NCBI RefSeq assembly: GCF_000423705.1
Contig: NZ_AUIM01000010.1
Coordinates: 62,001-126,000, forward strand
Direction of reading: 5' to 3'
Length of the DNA stretch: 64,000 nucleotides
Source of the DNA: Stappia stellulata DSM 5886
GTDB taxonomy: Bacteria > Pseudomonadota > Alphaproteobacteria > Rhizobiales > Stappiaceae
Shown here piece after piece: positions 42,653 to 51,621 of this stretch; within the stretch, counting starts at the first letter, position 1, and each line of letters opens with the position of its first letter. The notes below the pieces were generated by a model. The model searched no databases. It was not told where the DNA came from and saw only the letters and a list, made by a program, of their open reading frames with translations. Position numbers and translations under genes: made by a program.

Positions 42653-44179
42653 TCACAGCGAGCCGAGAAAGCGCAACAGCCGCTCCCTGTCCTCTTTCAC
42701 GAGCGCCGCATATCCGTCGCGCGCGGCCTGCCCCTCGCCGCCATGCCAGAGGATCGCTTCCTCCAGCGTGCGGGCGCGCCCGTCGTGAAGATAGGCCTCG
42801 CGGCCGCCGACAAGCTCCGTGAGGCCAATGCCCCACAGTGGCGGGGTGCGCCACTCGCGCCCATTGGCACTGCCGGCGGGACGATGATCCGCAAGCCCCT
42901 CGCCCATGTCATGCAGCAGGAGATCGGTATAGGGCCAGACAAGCTGGAACCTGTGTTCGGGCTGGGCGGCCGCACGGGATGTAACATATTTCGGATTATG
43001 ACATGTGTTGCATCCGAGATCCGCAAACACGCCTTTTCCGGCGAGAACCTCGGGATCGCGAGCGTCCCGCCGCGCCGGCACGGCGAGGTTTCTGGCGTAG
43101 AAATCGACCAGCTCCAGCACCGGGTCCGGGGCCTCGGATTCCCCGAGGTCCGCCTGTTCGCCGGTCGGCATGTCGAGACAGGCTGTCTGGCGCGCGGTGC
43201 AGTCGCCATGCGGGCGCGGTACATCGGGGGTCGAAATGCCGATGTCTCCGGCGAAAGCGCCGGCGGATTGCGCGCGCACGCTCGGCGCCGACGCCTTCCA
43301 GCCGAAACGGCCGAGCGCCCGCTTGTCGTCACCGCCCTTGCCAAGCCAGCTCGGCCGACCCGAGATGCCGTCGCCGTCCGCATCGTGCGGGTCGGCCAGC
43401 GCCAGAATATCTCCGGGGTGGATCGCTTCCAGCAGACCGAGTCCGATCATCGGCGGGGCCACGCGCGGCGAGATCATCACGTCGGACTGCATCGGCCCGT
43501 AAGCGAGCTCCGCGATCGTGTAGTCCGGCACCCGAAGCATCACTTCGGTGCCGTCATCAAGGCGCACCGGCTTTTGCGTGTAGTCAATCTCCAGCCGCCC
43601 TTCCGCCGAAAGGCCGGGAACGGCGAAGGTCTGGAACTGGGTGCCATAGGTCGGCTCCGGCAGAACGAGATCCGCTCCGCTTTCCAGCCGGTCGCGGTCG
43701 TCCGCCTCCCCCGGCGGCACGGAGAGACGCAGAAACAGCGCGACCGGATCCTCGCCCGCGTCCGGCGGGAACCCGCGCCCGTCCTTCAGATGGCACCCCT
43801 GGCAGGAGCGCGCATTGTAAAGCGGCCCCAAGCCGTCGGAAGCACGGGTCGAAGCCGGCGACGACACCCAAAACTTTTCAAACAACCCGTTTCCCAACGC
43901 GAAGTCACGCTGCCCGGAGAACGAGAGATTGGCGGAAGGGAAGGAGAAAGCGTTGGCATTCAACCGCTTGCGCGAGGTTGCAGCTCCTCCCGGCATGTCT
44001 TCATAGGGTTCCGGCGCGCCCGGGTCCGCAGGCGGCACAAGCACGCGCGCGACGCGGGCACGGTCCTGTTTCGACAGATCGTCGCGATGCGGCAGAGGAT
44101 CTGCATCGCCCGCAAACGCCGGCAGGGCGGCAACCAGAAGCACACCGGTTGCAGCCCGGATTCGTGATCGGATCATCAT
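42653..44179 (-). CDS. Di-heme oxidoreductase-like protein (MauG/DUF1111 type)
   Basis: A 508-residue periplasmic protein with a signal peptide (ATGVLLVAALPAFA). Two c-type heme sites are seen: CQGCH at 126-130 and CNTCH at 390-394, and the linker holds GDDKRALGRFGWKASAPSV, typical of DUF1111 di-heme oxidoredictase proteins. Between the hemes lies GIGDILALADPHDADGDGISGR-like sequence with Asp-rich calcium-type turns (DADGDGISG). Members of this group stand next to imelysins in iron operons and probably oxidise ferrous iron or reduce a ligand. AAGGTG before the double ATG at 44179 fixes the start. Confidence 0.9.
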   Translation of the reverse strand: MMIRSRIRAATGVLLVAALPAFAGDADPLPHRDDLSKQDRARVARVLVPPADPGAPEPYEDMPGGAATSRKRLNANAFSFPSANLSFSGQRDFALGNGLFEKFWVSSPASTRASDGLGPLYNARSCQGCHLKDGRGFPPDAGEDPVALFLRLSVPPGEADDRDRLESGADLVLPEPTYGTQFQTFAVPGLSAEGRLEIDYTQKPVRLDDGTEVMLRVPDYTIAELAYGPMQSDVMISPRVAPPMIGLGLLEAIHPGDILALADPHDADGDGISGRPSWLGKGGDDKRALGRFGWKASAPSVRAQSAGAFAGDIGISTPDVPRPHGDCTARQTACLDMPTGEQADLGESEAPDPVLELVDFYARNLAVPARRDARDPEVLAGKGVFADLGCNTCHNPKYVTSRAAAQPEHRFQLVWPYTDLLLHDMGEGLADHRPAGSANGREWRTPPLWGIGLTELVGGREAYLHDGRARTLEEAILWHGGEGQAARDGYAALVKEDRERLLRFLGSL

Positions 44180-44272
44180 CAAAACACCTTGATGCCGCCC
44201 CCTCCCCAAGCGCGCGGCCGAGACAGGCGTGCAGTGGGCGCTCCGTCCAGCGCCCACTGCACGGGGTAAGGC

Positions 44273-45541
44273 TTACTGGAAGACAACGCCCGGATTATCG
44301 AGGCTGTCGGACCCTTCAAAGGCGACCGCACCGAGATCAAGCGCCGTCACCACCTTCTCGATGGTGCGGGTCTGCGCGACCAACGCGTCGACACCGGCCT
44401 GAACGACGGCATTGCCCTCGTCATTGCCTTCGCCGATCATCTGGTCGTAGGCCTCGACGGTCTCAGCCCGCGCACGCATCGCCTCGAAGGCGGCAAGCGT
44501 CGCGTCCAGCTTGGCCGTCATCTCGTCGGCAAGCGCCGGGTCGCCTTCGGCCACGTAATCGCGCAGCGACGCACCCTCGACCGAGCCGGTTGCAAAGCCG
44601 CTGTAGGTGCCAAGCCACACATTGCGCATGCCGACGACATCGTCGAGATGCGACATATGCGTGTTGTCGGAGAAGCAGTCGTGCTCTTCCTCCGGGTCGT
44701 GCAGCATCAGGCCGAGCTTGATGCGCTCGCCCGCCAGTTCGCCGTAGCTGAGCGAGCCCATCCCGGTGAGGATCGTGGCGAGACCGCCCTCGGGCCCCTT
44801 GGCCGCAAGATCGGCCCGCGCCGCGCCGCCCGCCGTCCAGGCCTCGGCCATTTCGGCGAGATCGTCGATCAGCAGATCGGTTGCGGCCTTGAGATAGGCC
44901 GCACGGCGCTCGCAGTTGCCACCCGTGCAATTGTCGGGATCGAAATCGGTTGCCGGGCGGTTGCCTGCGCCGGCACCGGTGCCGTTGACATCCTGTCCCC
45001 ACAAGAGGAACTCGATGGCATGGTAGCCGGTCGCAACATTCGCCTCGATGCCGCCCGCTTCCTGCAACTCCTCTGCCAGAAGTGCCGGTGTGATTGCGCT
45101 TGCGTCGATCGTGCGGCCGCCGAGCTTGAGGGTCGGATTGGCGATCACATTGGCCGTGTAGAAAGCGTTCTCGGGCGACTCATTGCCGTAGCCGGCATCG
45201 ACATAGTCGATCAGGCCCTCGTCCAGCGGCCAGGCATTGACCTTGCCCTCCCAGGCGTCCACGAGCGCATTGCCGAAACGATACACCTCAGTCTGCTGAT
45301 AGGGTCGGCGCGCCGCGATCCAGGCCGCGCGCGCATCCGCAAGGGTTTCGTCGGACGGCGCTTCAACAAGCGCGTCGATCTTGCCGGACAGGGTCCCGGC
45401 GGTTGCCAGCGCGTCCGCGTAGGCGGCGGCGGCGATGTCGGAATAGGTCTCAAGCACCGGCTCGGGCGCCTCGGCCCGCGCCAAGCCCGCACCCGACAGC
45501 GCAAGACCTGCAAGCGCCGCCATCACTACGGTCGTCTTCAT
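44273..45541 (-). CDS. Imelysin-family (IrpA-like) periplasmic iron-uptake protein
   Basis: A 422-residue exported protein with a signal peptide (MKTTVVMAALAGLALSGAGL, cleavage after ARA). The imelysin GxHxxE metal site is G172-Y-H174-A-I-E177 in VATGYHAIEFLLWGQD. DAWEGKVNAWPLDEGLIDYV and SHLDDVVGMRNVWLGTYSG are typical of IrpA-like proteins. The protein is anionic. It lies 57 bases downstream of the Cys-rich leader gene and 94 upstream of the di-heme gene. The Irr box upstream and the set of neighbours point to iron acquisition in the periplasm. Confidence 0.92.
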   Translation of the reverse strand: MKTTVVMAALAGLALSGAGLARAEAPEPVLETYSDIAAAAYADALATAGTLSGKIDALVEAPSDETLADARAAWIAARRPYQQTEVYRFGNALVDAWEGKVNAWPLDEGLIDYVDAGYGNESPENAFYTANVIANPTLKLGGRTIDASAITPALLAEELQEAGGIEANVATGYHAIEFLLWGQDVNGTGAGAGNRPATDFDPDNCTGGNCERRAAYLKAATDLLIDDLAEMAEAWTAGGAARADLAAKGPEGGLATILTGMGSLSYGELAGERIKLGLMLHDPEEEHDCFSDNTHMSHLDDVVGMRNVWLGTYSGFATGSVEGASLRDYVAEGDPALADEMTAKLDATLAAFEAMRARAETVEAYDQMIGEGNDEGNAVVQAGVDALVAQTRTIEKVVTALDLGAVAFEGSDSLDNPGVVFQ

Positions 45542-45597
45542 CTGGAAAAATCCTTCGGGTTGACGCCCGGCGACCCCGGCCGGGCAAAGAGAAGCGA

Positions 45598-46107
45598 TCA
45601 ATGACGGGTTTCTGCCGGTGAATGGGTGCGCGCCGGACGCGACGAGACGGACGGGCGCCGCAGGACGTTCGGCAGGGTCAGATCGACCCGGCGCAAACTG
45701 TCGGCAAAATGCGCTGCCGCCTCGAGCGTTGCCGGCAATCCGGGCGAAACGACAAGCTCCTCGACGATACCGCTTGCCGCAACGCGGTCGCCGCATTGCC
45801 AGGCCGCCACGACACCGACCGCCAGATCCTCATGCGGACACCGGCGCCGGCAATCGTAAGGAAGCAGGCAGAAACCGCATTTGGCATAACCGTTGAGCGC
45901 ACGCGCATAACAGCCAAGCCCCGCCATAAGGGGCCTTGCACGCGCCACGCCGAGCTTTGCGGCATAAAGATTCCAGGCCAGCTCCCAGCAGGCGATGCTG
46001 CCGGTCTGATAACCCGCGATCCAGCGGCGCAAGCCCTCGACGACCAAGTGTTCCGTTTCGTCGTGCGCGCACGCAAGGCTTGCAGGACGAAAGCTCATGT
46101 CAGTCAT
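45598..46107 (-). CDS. Cys-rich protein of unknown function leading the iron operon
   Basis: A 169-residue soluble protein without a signal peptide. The central part GYAKCGFCLLPYDCRRRCPHED has four Cys and a His, and further Cys occur in SLACAHDE and GLGCYARALNGY, so an iron-sulfur or metal site is possible. The start ATG at 46107 is set by GGAGG five bases upstream. It is the first gene of the minus-strand operon with imelysins and the di-heme protein, so it is expected to be iron-regulated. I do not recognise the family. Confidence 0.7.
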   Translation of the reverse strand: MTDMSFRPASLACAHDETEHLVVEGLRRWIAGYQTGSIACWELAWNLYAAKLGVARARPLMAGLGCYARALNGYAKCGFCLLPYDCRRRCPHEDLAVGVVAAWQCGDRVAASGIVEELVVSPGLPATLEAAAHFADSLRRVDLTLPNVLRRPSVSSRPARTHSPAETRH

Positions 46108-46228
46108 TCCGGCCTCCAATCAACGGGGGTCAAGGTCCCGTCATCAAAGGGTGGCCCTCATTGGCCATGACCCGGAAATACAATTACATAACCATTAGAG
46201 TCAAGTTTAAAAACAAGCAAAATCAATG

Positions 46229-46247
46229 GTTTAGAATCATTCTAAAC
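46229..46247. promoter_or_regulatory. Perfect Irr box / iron control element
   Basis: GTTTAGAATCATTCTAAAC is an exact 9-bp inverted repeat about one centre base. The core TTTAGAA-TCA-TTCTAAA (46230-46246) is identical to the ICE consensus bound by the iron-response regulator Irr in rhizobia and relatives. It is in an A+T-rich island (46170-46280) 122-140 bases upstream of the first gene of the imelysin operon, so Irr probably controls that operon in response to iron/heme status. Confidence 0.82.
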
Positions 46248-46324
46248 TTCACAAGTAAATTCATGTTTTCAAGAGAAACCCTCGAAACGAGACGGCGGCC
46301 CGTGGTCGCGGGGACGACCGGCCC

Positions 46325-48379
46325 TCAGGCGTGCCGGGCCGCAGCGCGGGGTCCGGCCTCGTCCTGCGCCAAAATCATGGCGCGAAGCGCTCCGTCGGAG
46401 ATCGGTCGCGAATAGAGAAACCCTTGGACATTCGGGCATCCTGCCTCGCGCAGAAACGCGGCCTGCGGTTCAGTTTCAACCCCTTCGGCGAGGACCGGAA
46501 TCGCCAGCGACTGGCCCAGCAGCAGCACCGTTTTCAGGATCGCGCGCGCCTCTTTCGACATCGCGAGATCGCCGGCAAAGCTCTTGTCGAGCTTCAGGCG
46601 GTCGAAGGAAAACACCTGCAGGCTGGCCAGGGCGGAGTAGCCGGTGCCGAAGTCGTCCAGGGCAATGGACACGCCCGTCTCGCGAAGACGGCGCAAGACG
46701 GCGACGCTGCGCTCGAGATCCGCCATCAGCGAGGTTTCCGTCACCTCGAGCTCAAGACGGCTTGCCGGGAGCCCGGTCTCCTTGAGGATTGCGGCAACAC
46801 GTTCCGGCAGATTCGCCTGGCGCAACTGGACCGCGGAGAGATTGACGGCAACCTTGAACGGGCTCGGCCATGCCGCCGCATGTCGGCACGCTTCGCGCAG
46901 CACCCATTCGCCGATCCCGACAATCTGGCCACTTGCCTCCGCAACCGGAATGAAGTCGGCCGGCGACACCGGCCCGAGAACCGGATGGGTCCAGCGAAGC
47001 AGGGCTTCCGCTCCGGATATCGCACCGGTTTCGAGATCGAACTGCGGTTGGTACTGAACGACCAGCTCCCCCCGCTCCACGACGCCGCGCAAGAGCACAC
47101 CGAGCGTGCGGCGTGTCTTTTCCGCAGCATCCATCACCGTGTCAGAGAATTGCACCGGCGAGAGCTTGTCCTGCTTGGCGCGCGCGAGAGCCAGGCCGAC
47201 GTTGGCCAGAAGGTCCGAGGAGGACAGGCCGTGGTCGGGATAGATGGCCACGCCCATGCACACCGGACAGGAAAGCGCGGTCCCCGACGCGCGGACAGGG
47301 TCGGTGAAAAGGGCCTGCAACCGGTCCAGGAAGCCTTGAAGGGAGCCGCCATCGGTCAGTCGCTTGACGACGACGAACTCGTCCCCACCGAGCCGCATCG
47401 CGCACTCCTCCGGCTGCAGGCCGGCCATGACCCGCGCCCCAATCGCGGTCAGAAACGCGTCGCCAGCGCTGTAGCCGCGCAACTGGTTGATCGACTTGAA
47501 ATCATCGAAATCGACGAGCACGACGCAGAGCTGGCTGTTGGATGCATCCGCCCAGCTGCAGCCGTCCTCCAACACGCGGTTGAATGCGGCCCGATTGCCC
47601 AGTCCGGTCAGGGGATCGCTGGTGGACAAGCGCATCCTGTCCGCATCGGCGAGCGCGCGCGTGCGCAGGTCGATCAGCGCTGTCACCACCCCCATGCCGA
47701 TGACCAGCGTTCCAACGCCCGCAACCGCGAAGGCAAGCGCCCACAGCGCCGGCTGATGGCCGGGATTGACCGGCGCCAGCGGCGTGATCGTCAGCGCCGC
47801 CACACCGGTGAAATGCAGAGTCACCACGGCGAGAAAGAAGCAAAAGGCCGCTCCGTGATGGCACCAGCGGGTCACGGGACGCATCGCGCGGTTCAGCGAC
47901 AGGACGCCAAATCCCGCGACCAGCGCCACGGACGCGACGATCATGGAGACGTTCCACTCCACAAAGCCTTCGACATGCAGGGCGGCCATTCCGAGGTAAT
48001 GCATCCCCGCGATTGCCGCGCCGACGAACAGACCGCCGGCCTCCGGGGCGAACCGCCCCCAGCCGCTGCTTGCCAGTCCGAAGCCGATGCCGGTGCCGAC
48101 GATGGCCAGCATCAGCGAGAGGATGGTCAGCAAAGGATCGAATTCGAGGCTAAGCGGCGTTTCAAAGGCGAGGATCGCAATGAAATGCGTGCACCAGACC
48201 GCGGATCCCGAGGCCATGCCATTCAGGAACAACCACCCCGCCCGCGTCGAACCGCGCGTATCGCGGGCCCGGCGGAACAGACTGAAACTGATCCAGGACC
48301 CAACGACGCACATGAGCGCGGCAAGCGCGACCAGGAACGGATTGTGTTCGGTCGCGATACAGGACAGAACGTAAGACAT
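46325..48379 (-). CDS. MHYT-GGDEF-EAL membrane protein (c-di-GMP turnover)
   Basis: A 684-residue inner-membrane sensor with both cyclic-di-GMP domains. The N-terminal MHYT domain has seven hydrophobic helices with WCTHFIAIL, AGMHYLGMAAL and VTLHFTGVAAL, a layout linked to copper/oxygen/NO-type ligand sensing. The GGDEF site near residue 330 reads RLGGDEFVVV and is intact, so cyclase activity is possible. The EAL domain starts EALLRW near residue 455 and has VEVTETS, DDFGTGYSAL, DRLKLDKSF and PVLAEGVETE, all expected for an active phosphodiesterase. ATG 48379 is taken as start because the MHYT domain begins right there; the reading from TTG 48469 adds an unrelated segment. Confidence 0.9.
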   Translation of the reverse strand: MSYVLSCIATEHNPFLVALAALMCVVGSWISFSLFRRARDTRGSTRAGWLFLNGMASGSAVWCTHFIAILAFETPLSLEFDPLLTILSLMLAIVGTGIGFGLASSGWGRFAPEAGGLFVGAAIAGMHYLGMAALHVEGFVEWNVSMIVASVALVAGFGVLSLNRAMRPVTRWCHHGAAFCFFLAVVTLHFTGVAALTITPLAPVNPGHQPALWALAFAVAGVGTLVIGMGVVTALIDLRTRALADADRMRLSTSDPLTGLGNRAAFNRVLEDGCSWADASNSQLCVVLVDFDDFKSINQLRGYSAGDAFLTAIGARVMAGLQPEECAMRLGGDEFVVVKRLTDGGSLQGFLDRLQALFTDPVRASGTALSCPVCMGVAIYPDHGLSSSDLLANVGLALARAKQDKLSPVQFSDTVMDAAEKTRRTLGVLLRGVVERGELVVQYQPQFDLETGAISGAEALLRWTHPVLGPVSPADFIPVAEASGQIVGIGEWVLREACRHAAAWPSPFKVAVNLSAVQLRQANLPERVAAILKETGLPASRLELEVTETSLMADLERSVAVLRRLRETGVSIALDDFGTGYSALASLQVFSFDRLKLDKSFAGDLAMSKEARAILKTVLLLGQSLAIPVLAEGVETEPQAAFLREAGCPNVQGFLYSRPISDGALRAMILAQDEAGPRAAARHA

Positions 48380-48520
48380 GCACAGTTGATCCGAACTGTC
48401 ATGTCCACCGGAAAAAGAGCGAACATGCGTTGGGTTTTGGAATCTTGTGTCAACAATAAGAGCGGGCAATCTTCATCAGGTTAACGCCGAGCACCCTTCA
48501 AGCGTGTGCTGAATCAAGCG

Positions 48521-49018
48521 TTAAACGGGCCGACCTCCGGACCGGCCCGCGATGCGGCGGAGCATGTCGCGCAAGGTCGCCTGATCCGTCTCTTCCAGGC
48601 CCGAAAGAAGCTCGCTTTCCGCGCGGGAGATCTTCGGACGCAGATCCTGAAACCAGGACCGCCCGTCCCGCGACAGACGATAGGCCGCGCGCCGGCCGTC
48701 GCCGGCAACGCCCTCGCGCAGCAGCGCACCCGATGCCACCAGCGGCTTGAGCGCCGTTGTCAGAACCGACGGCGCACAGGACATGACGGCTGCCACCTCG
48801 CGGTGGGTCACGCCGGGATTCCTGTCGACAAGCTCAAGCACCATGAATTGCAGGGGCGTGAGGCTGTCGCCGTCGAAGACCTCGGCGAAGACCTGATGTC
48901 CGCGCAGGAACGCATGGCGGAGCAGATGGCCGACGAGTTCGTCAAGACAGCCGTGGTCCAACGGCGCGGATACGCCGTCGGCGGATGTCTTGCCGGCCTC
49001 GGGCCCGGAGCGGGTCAT
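48521..49018 (-). CDS. MarR-family transcriptional regulator
   Basis: A 165-residue winged-helix regulator. The DNA-binding part is LTPLQFMVLELVDRNPGVTHREVAAVMSCAPSVLTTALKPLVASG (residues about 53-97, recognition helix near 80-95), and the wing includes GDGRRAAYRLSRDG. It overlaps the FAD monooxygenase stop by four bases (ATGA) and so belongs to the same transcript, where it could repress its own operon in response to an aromatic ligand, as MarR proteins often do. Confidence 0.86.
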   Translation of the reverse strand: MTRSGPEAGKTSADGVSAPLDHGCLDELVGHLLRHAFLRGHQVFAEVFDGDSLTPLQFMVLELVDRNPGVTHREVAAVMSCAPSVLTTALKPLVASGALLREGVAGDGRRAAYRLSRDGRSWFQDLRPKISRAESELLSGLEETDQATLRDMLRRIAGRSGGRPV

Positions 49019-50286
49019 CCCGGAGCCGGGACAATCGGCGGGCGTGCATTGAGCGCCTCGACGCTGAAGCCCGCGACCTGCTTGTACCCGGCGGCAGCGC
49101 CGACGCGCTCTTCATGCGTCAGCACATCGTCGATCCGCGCAAAGCCGTCGGGCGCGCGCGCCTCGACGATATCGAGGATCCGGTCCGGTCCGTCGGCACG
49201 GTTTGCGAGAACGATCTTGGCCGTCGCCTCGCGGCGCTCGGCCTCATAGGCGGCGAGCGCCGCCGGTCCCGCCCCCTGCGCCAGCAGTTCGCGGGTCAGC
49301 ACACGGGCATCCAGAATGGCCTGGCTCGCGCCGTTGGAGCCGATCGGATACATCGGATGCGCGGCATCGCCCATCAGCGTCATTGCCCCATGGGTCCAGC
49401 GTGGGAGCGGGTCGCGGTCGACCATCGGATATTCAAAGATCTCCGAGGCGGCACCGATGACAGCTGGGACATCGAGCCAGTCGAACTGCCAGTTTTCGAA
49501 TTTCGGCAGGAAATCCGCCCTGTCGCCCGGACGGTTCCAGTCCTCGCGCCGCCACAGATAATCCGCCGGCAACTTCAGATCGGCGATCCAGTTGATCAGC
49601 GAGCCTTCCGACCCGTCGTCCAGCTCAATGTCCTCGATCGGATAGCAGACGAACTTGCGCGGCTTGCAGCCGGCCATCGCCATGGTCCGCCCTCCGAGAA
49701 ACCGTGGGCCCCGGGTAATGCCGCGCCACATGACAATGCCGCCCCAGACCGGCAGGCCCTCGTCGGGGTAAAGCGCCGCGCGGGTGGAGGAATGAATGCC
49801 GTCGCCCGCGACAAACACGGATCCCGATACGCTGCCGAGCCCCTCGCCGCTCGTGCGGTCGACGAGATCGATCTCGACGCCGTCGCCCGCGTCGCGCCAG
49901 GCGGCCACGGCCGCACCGCAGCGCACCGCATCCGGGCCGAGCCGCTCGCGCACCGCGTCGAGCAGCATCATCTGCAGCTTGCCGCGATGGATGGAAAATT
50001 GCGGCCAGGCGTATCCGGCGGTCATGCCGCGCGGCTCCGACCAGACCGGCTGGCCGTGGGTGGAAAAATAGGCGACCTCGCGCGTGCGCAGGCCGATGGC
50101 ATCGAGCCGCTCAAGCAATCCGAGTTCGTCGAGCTCGCGCACCGCATGCGGCTGGAGATTGATGCCGACGCCAAGCGGCCGGATCTCGCGCACGCTTTCA
50201 AACACGCGAACGGGAATGCCCACCTGATGGAGAGACAGGGCGAGCGTCAGGCCGGCGACACCGGCACCCGCGATCACGACGGTCAT
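49015..50286 (-). CDS. FAD-dependent monooxygenase (PHBH/PhzS-like)
   Basis: A 423-residue group A flavoprotein monooxygenase. The N-terminal dinucleotide motif VVIAGAGVAGLTLALSLHQ binds FAD; VFVAGDGIHSSTRAALYP is the DG motif; TLMGDAAHPMYPIGSNGASQAILDA is the second FAD motif typical of this class. It has no membrane segment and should hydroxylate an aromatic or heteroaromatic acid with NAD(P)H and O2. The nearby TRAP binding protein (101 bases upstream) and MarR regulator suggest uptake and catabolism of such a compound. The substrate is not determined. Confidence 0.88.
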   Translation of the reverse strand: MTVVIAGAGVAGLTLALSLHQVGIPVRVFESVREIRPLGVGINLQPHAVRELDELGLLERLDAIGLRTREVAYFSTHGQPVWSEPRGMTAGYAWPQFSIHRGKLQMMLLDAVRERLGPDAVRCGAAVAAWRDAGDGVEIDLVDRTSGEGLGSVSGSVFVAGDGIHSSTRAALYPDEGLPVWGGIVMWRGITRGPRFLGGRTMAMAGCKPRKFVCYPIEDIELDDGSEGSLINWIADLKLPADYLWRREDWNRPGDRADFLPKFENWQFDWLDVPAVIGAASEIFEYPMVDRDPLPRWTHGAMTLMGDAAHPMYPIGSNGASQAILDARVLTRELLAQGAGPAALAAYEAERREATAKIVLANRADGPDRILDIVEARAPDGFARIDDVLTHEERVGAAAGYKQVAGFSVEALNARPPIVPAPG

Positions 50287-50386
50287 GTTGTGCAGCTCTT
50301 CTTGTACGGCTTTTCAATGGACGTTTCGCGATTGCATGCGCGGGCGCGCCGAACCGGCCGCCCGCGCGTCATGCAAACGGTCCGCC

Positions 50387-51421
50387 TCAGTTGGCGTCGG
50401 CGTATTTGGAGATCATCGCCTTGGCGTCTTCCACCATAGCCGCCCCGTCGTAGCCCTTTTCCGTCACCTCGGCGACCCAGGCCTCGACAACGGGGTCGGC
50501 TGCCGCTTTCCAGCGCGCGACCTCGTCCTCGGGCAGCTTGCGGATGGTGTTGCCGGCGTTTTCCGCCGCAACGAGCCCCGGCGCGTCGCCTTCATCCATC
50601 ACGCGGCCGACCCATTTGGACATCTCGCGGCCGCTGTTGGCGTCGATCACCGCCTTCAGATCGTCGGGCAGGCTGTCGTATTTCGCCTTGTTCATGGCGA
50701 AAACGAAGGTCGCCGTGTAAAGCCCGCGCGGCCCCTCGAAGTCGGTGTGGCTGCCAACGAGTTCCGCGACCTTGAGCGGCGTGGTCACTTCCCACGGCAC
50801 GACGGTTCCGTCGATCACGCCCTTGGACAGCGCCTCGGGCATCGCCGGAACCGGCATGCCGACAGGCGTCGCGCCAAGCGCATTGAGAAGCGCATTGGTC
50901 TGGCGCGTGGGACCGCGCAGCTTCAGGCCCTTCATGTCCTCAAGTTTGGAGACGCCGTCGCCCTTGACGTGCAGGAGGCCCGGCCCGTGCACATGCAGCG
51001 CGATCGGATGCACGTCCTTGAATTCCTCGGTCAGATACTTCTCGTAGAAATCCCAGAACGCCTGGCTGGTGGCTTCCGCCTTGGCCGGCATGAAGGGAAG
51101 CTCGAAGGCCTCGGTGCCGGGGAAGCGGCCGGGGGTGTAGCCGGGAAGCGTCCAGACAATATCGACCACGCCGTCGCGGGCCTGATCGAAGAGCGCCGGC
51201 GGGCCGCCGCCAAGCTGCATCGACGGATAGACCTCGACCTTGATGCGCCCGTCGGACTCTTCCATCACCTTTTCCGCCCAGGGCGTGATGAAGTTCTTCG
51301 GCACGGGGGCTGGCGCCGGCAGGAAGTGATGCACGCGCAGCGTGACCTCCTGGGCAAGCGCGGGCGCGATGCCGACGCACAAGGCGGCAGCGGCAAGGGC
51401 AACGGATTTCAAGCGGTTCAT
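50387..51421 (-). CDS. TRAP transporter substrate-binding protein (DctP family)
   Basis: A 344-residue periplasmic receptor with a signal peptide (MNRLKSVALAAAALCVGIAP, cleavage after ALA). EVTLRVHHFLPAPAPVPKNF, LKLRGPTRQTNALLNALGA (substrate carboxylate Arg in LRGPTR) and PVPAMPEALSKGVIDGTVVP are DctP hallmarks. GGGAGG precedes the ATG. No DctQ or DctM gene adjoins it, so the transporter permeases are outside the window or shared; it is not part of the hut TRAP system at 59195-62481. It leads the FAD monooxygenase and MarR genes on the minus strand and has a candidate GntR-type operator upstream. Confidence 0.88.
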   Translation of the reverse strand: MNRLKSVALAAAALCVGIAPALAQEVTLRVHHFLPAPAPVPKNFITPWAEKVMEESDGRIKVEVYPSMQLGGGPPALFDQARDGVVDIVWTLPGYTPGRFPGTEAFELPFMPAKAEATSQAFWDFYEKYLTEEFKDVHPIALHVHGPGLLHVKGDGVSKLEDMKGLKLRGPTRQTNALLNALGATPVGMPVPAMPEALSKGVIDGTVVPWEVTTPLKVAELVGSHTDFEGPRGLYTATFVFAMNKAKYDSLPDDLKAVIDANSGREMSKWVGRVMDEGDAPGLVAAENAGNTIRKLPEDEVARWKAAADPVVEAWVAEVTEKGYDGAAMVEDAKAMISKYADAN

Positions 51422-51519
51422 GCGCGGATCCTCCCAGAACACATTTGCGACCGGAGCGCTCCCCGGATCGGATCGATACAGCCGCACGGAAAGAGCCAAG
51501 AGGTCAAGGGCGCGTCTGA

Positions 51520-51538
51520 TCGTTTATAATGTAAACGA
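51520..51538. promoter_or_regulatory. 7-bp inverted repeat, candidate GntR-type operator
   Basis: TCGTTTATAATGTAAACGA is an exact inverted repeat (TCGTTTA/TAAACGA) about five bases. Spacing and A+T-rich arms resemble GntR/FadR operators. It lies 99-117 bases upstream of the DctP start in a gap of 200 bases, so it probably regulates the transport/monooxygenase genes; hutC is not expected to be its regulator since it differs from the hut-type repeat. Confidence 0.4.
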
Positions 51539-51621
51539 GTATGCCGCCGACGCATGAGCAGATCAAGCCGGCAAGGCGGTCTTCGCACCGAGGCCAGGCG
51601 CGCTCCGCCATATCTCGCCCC

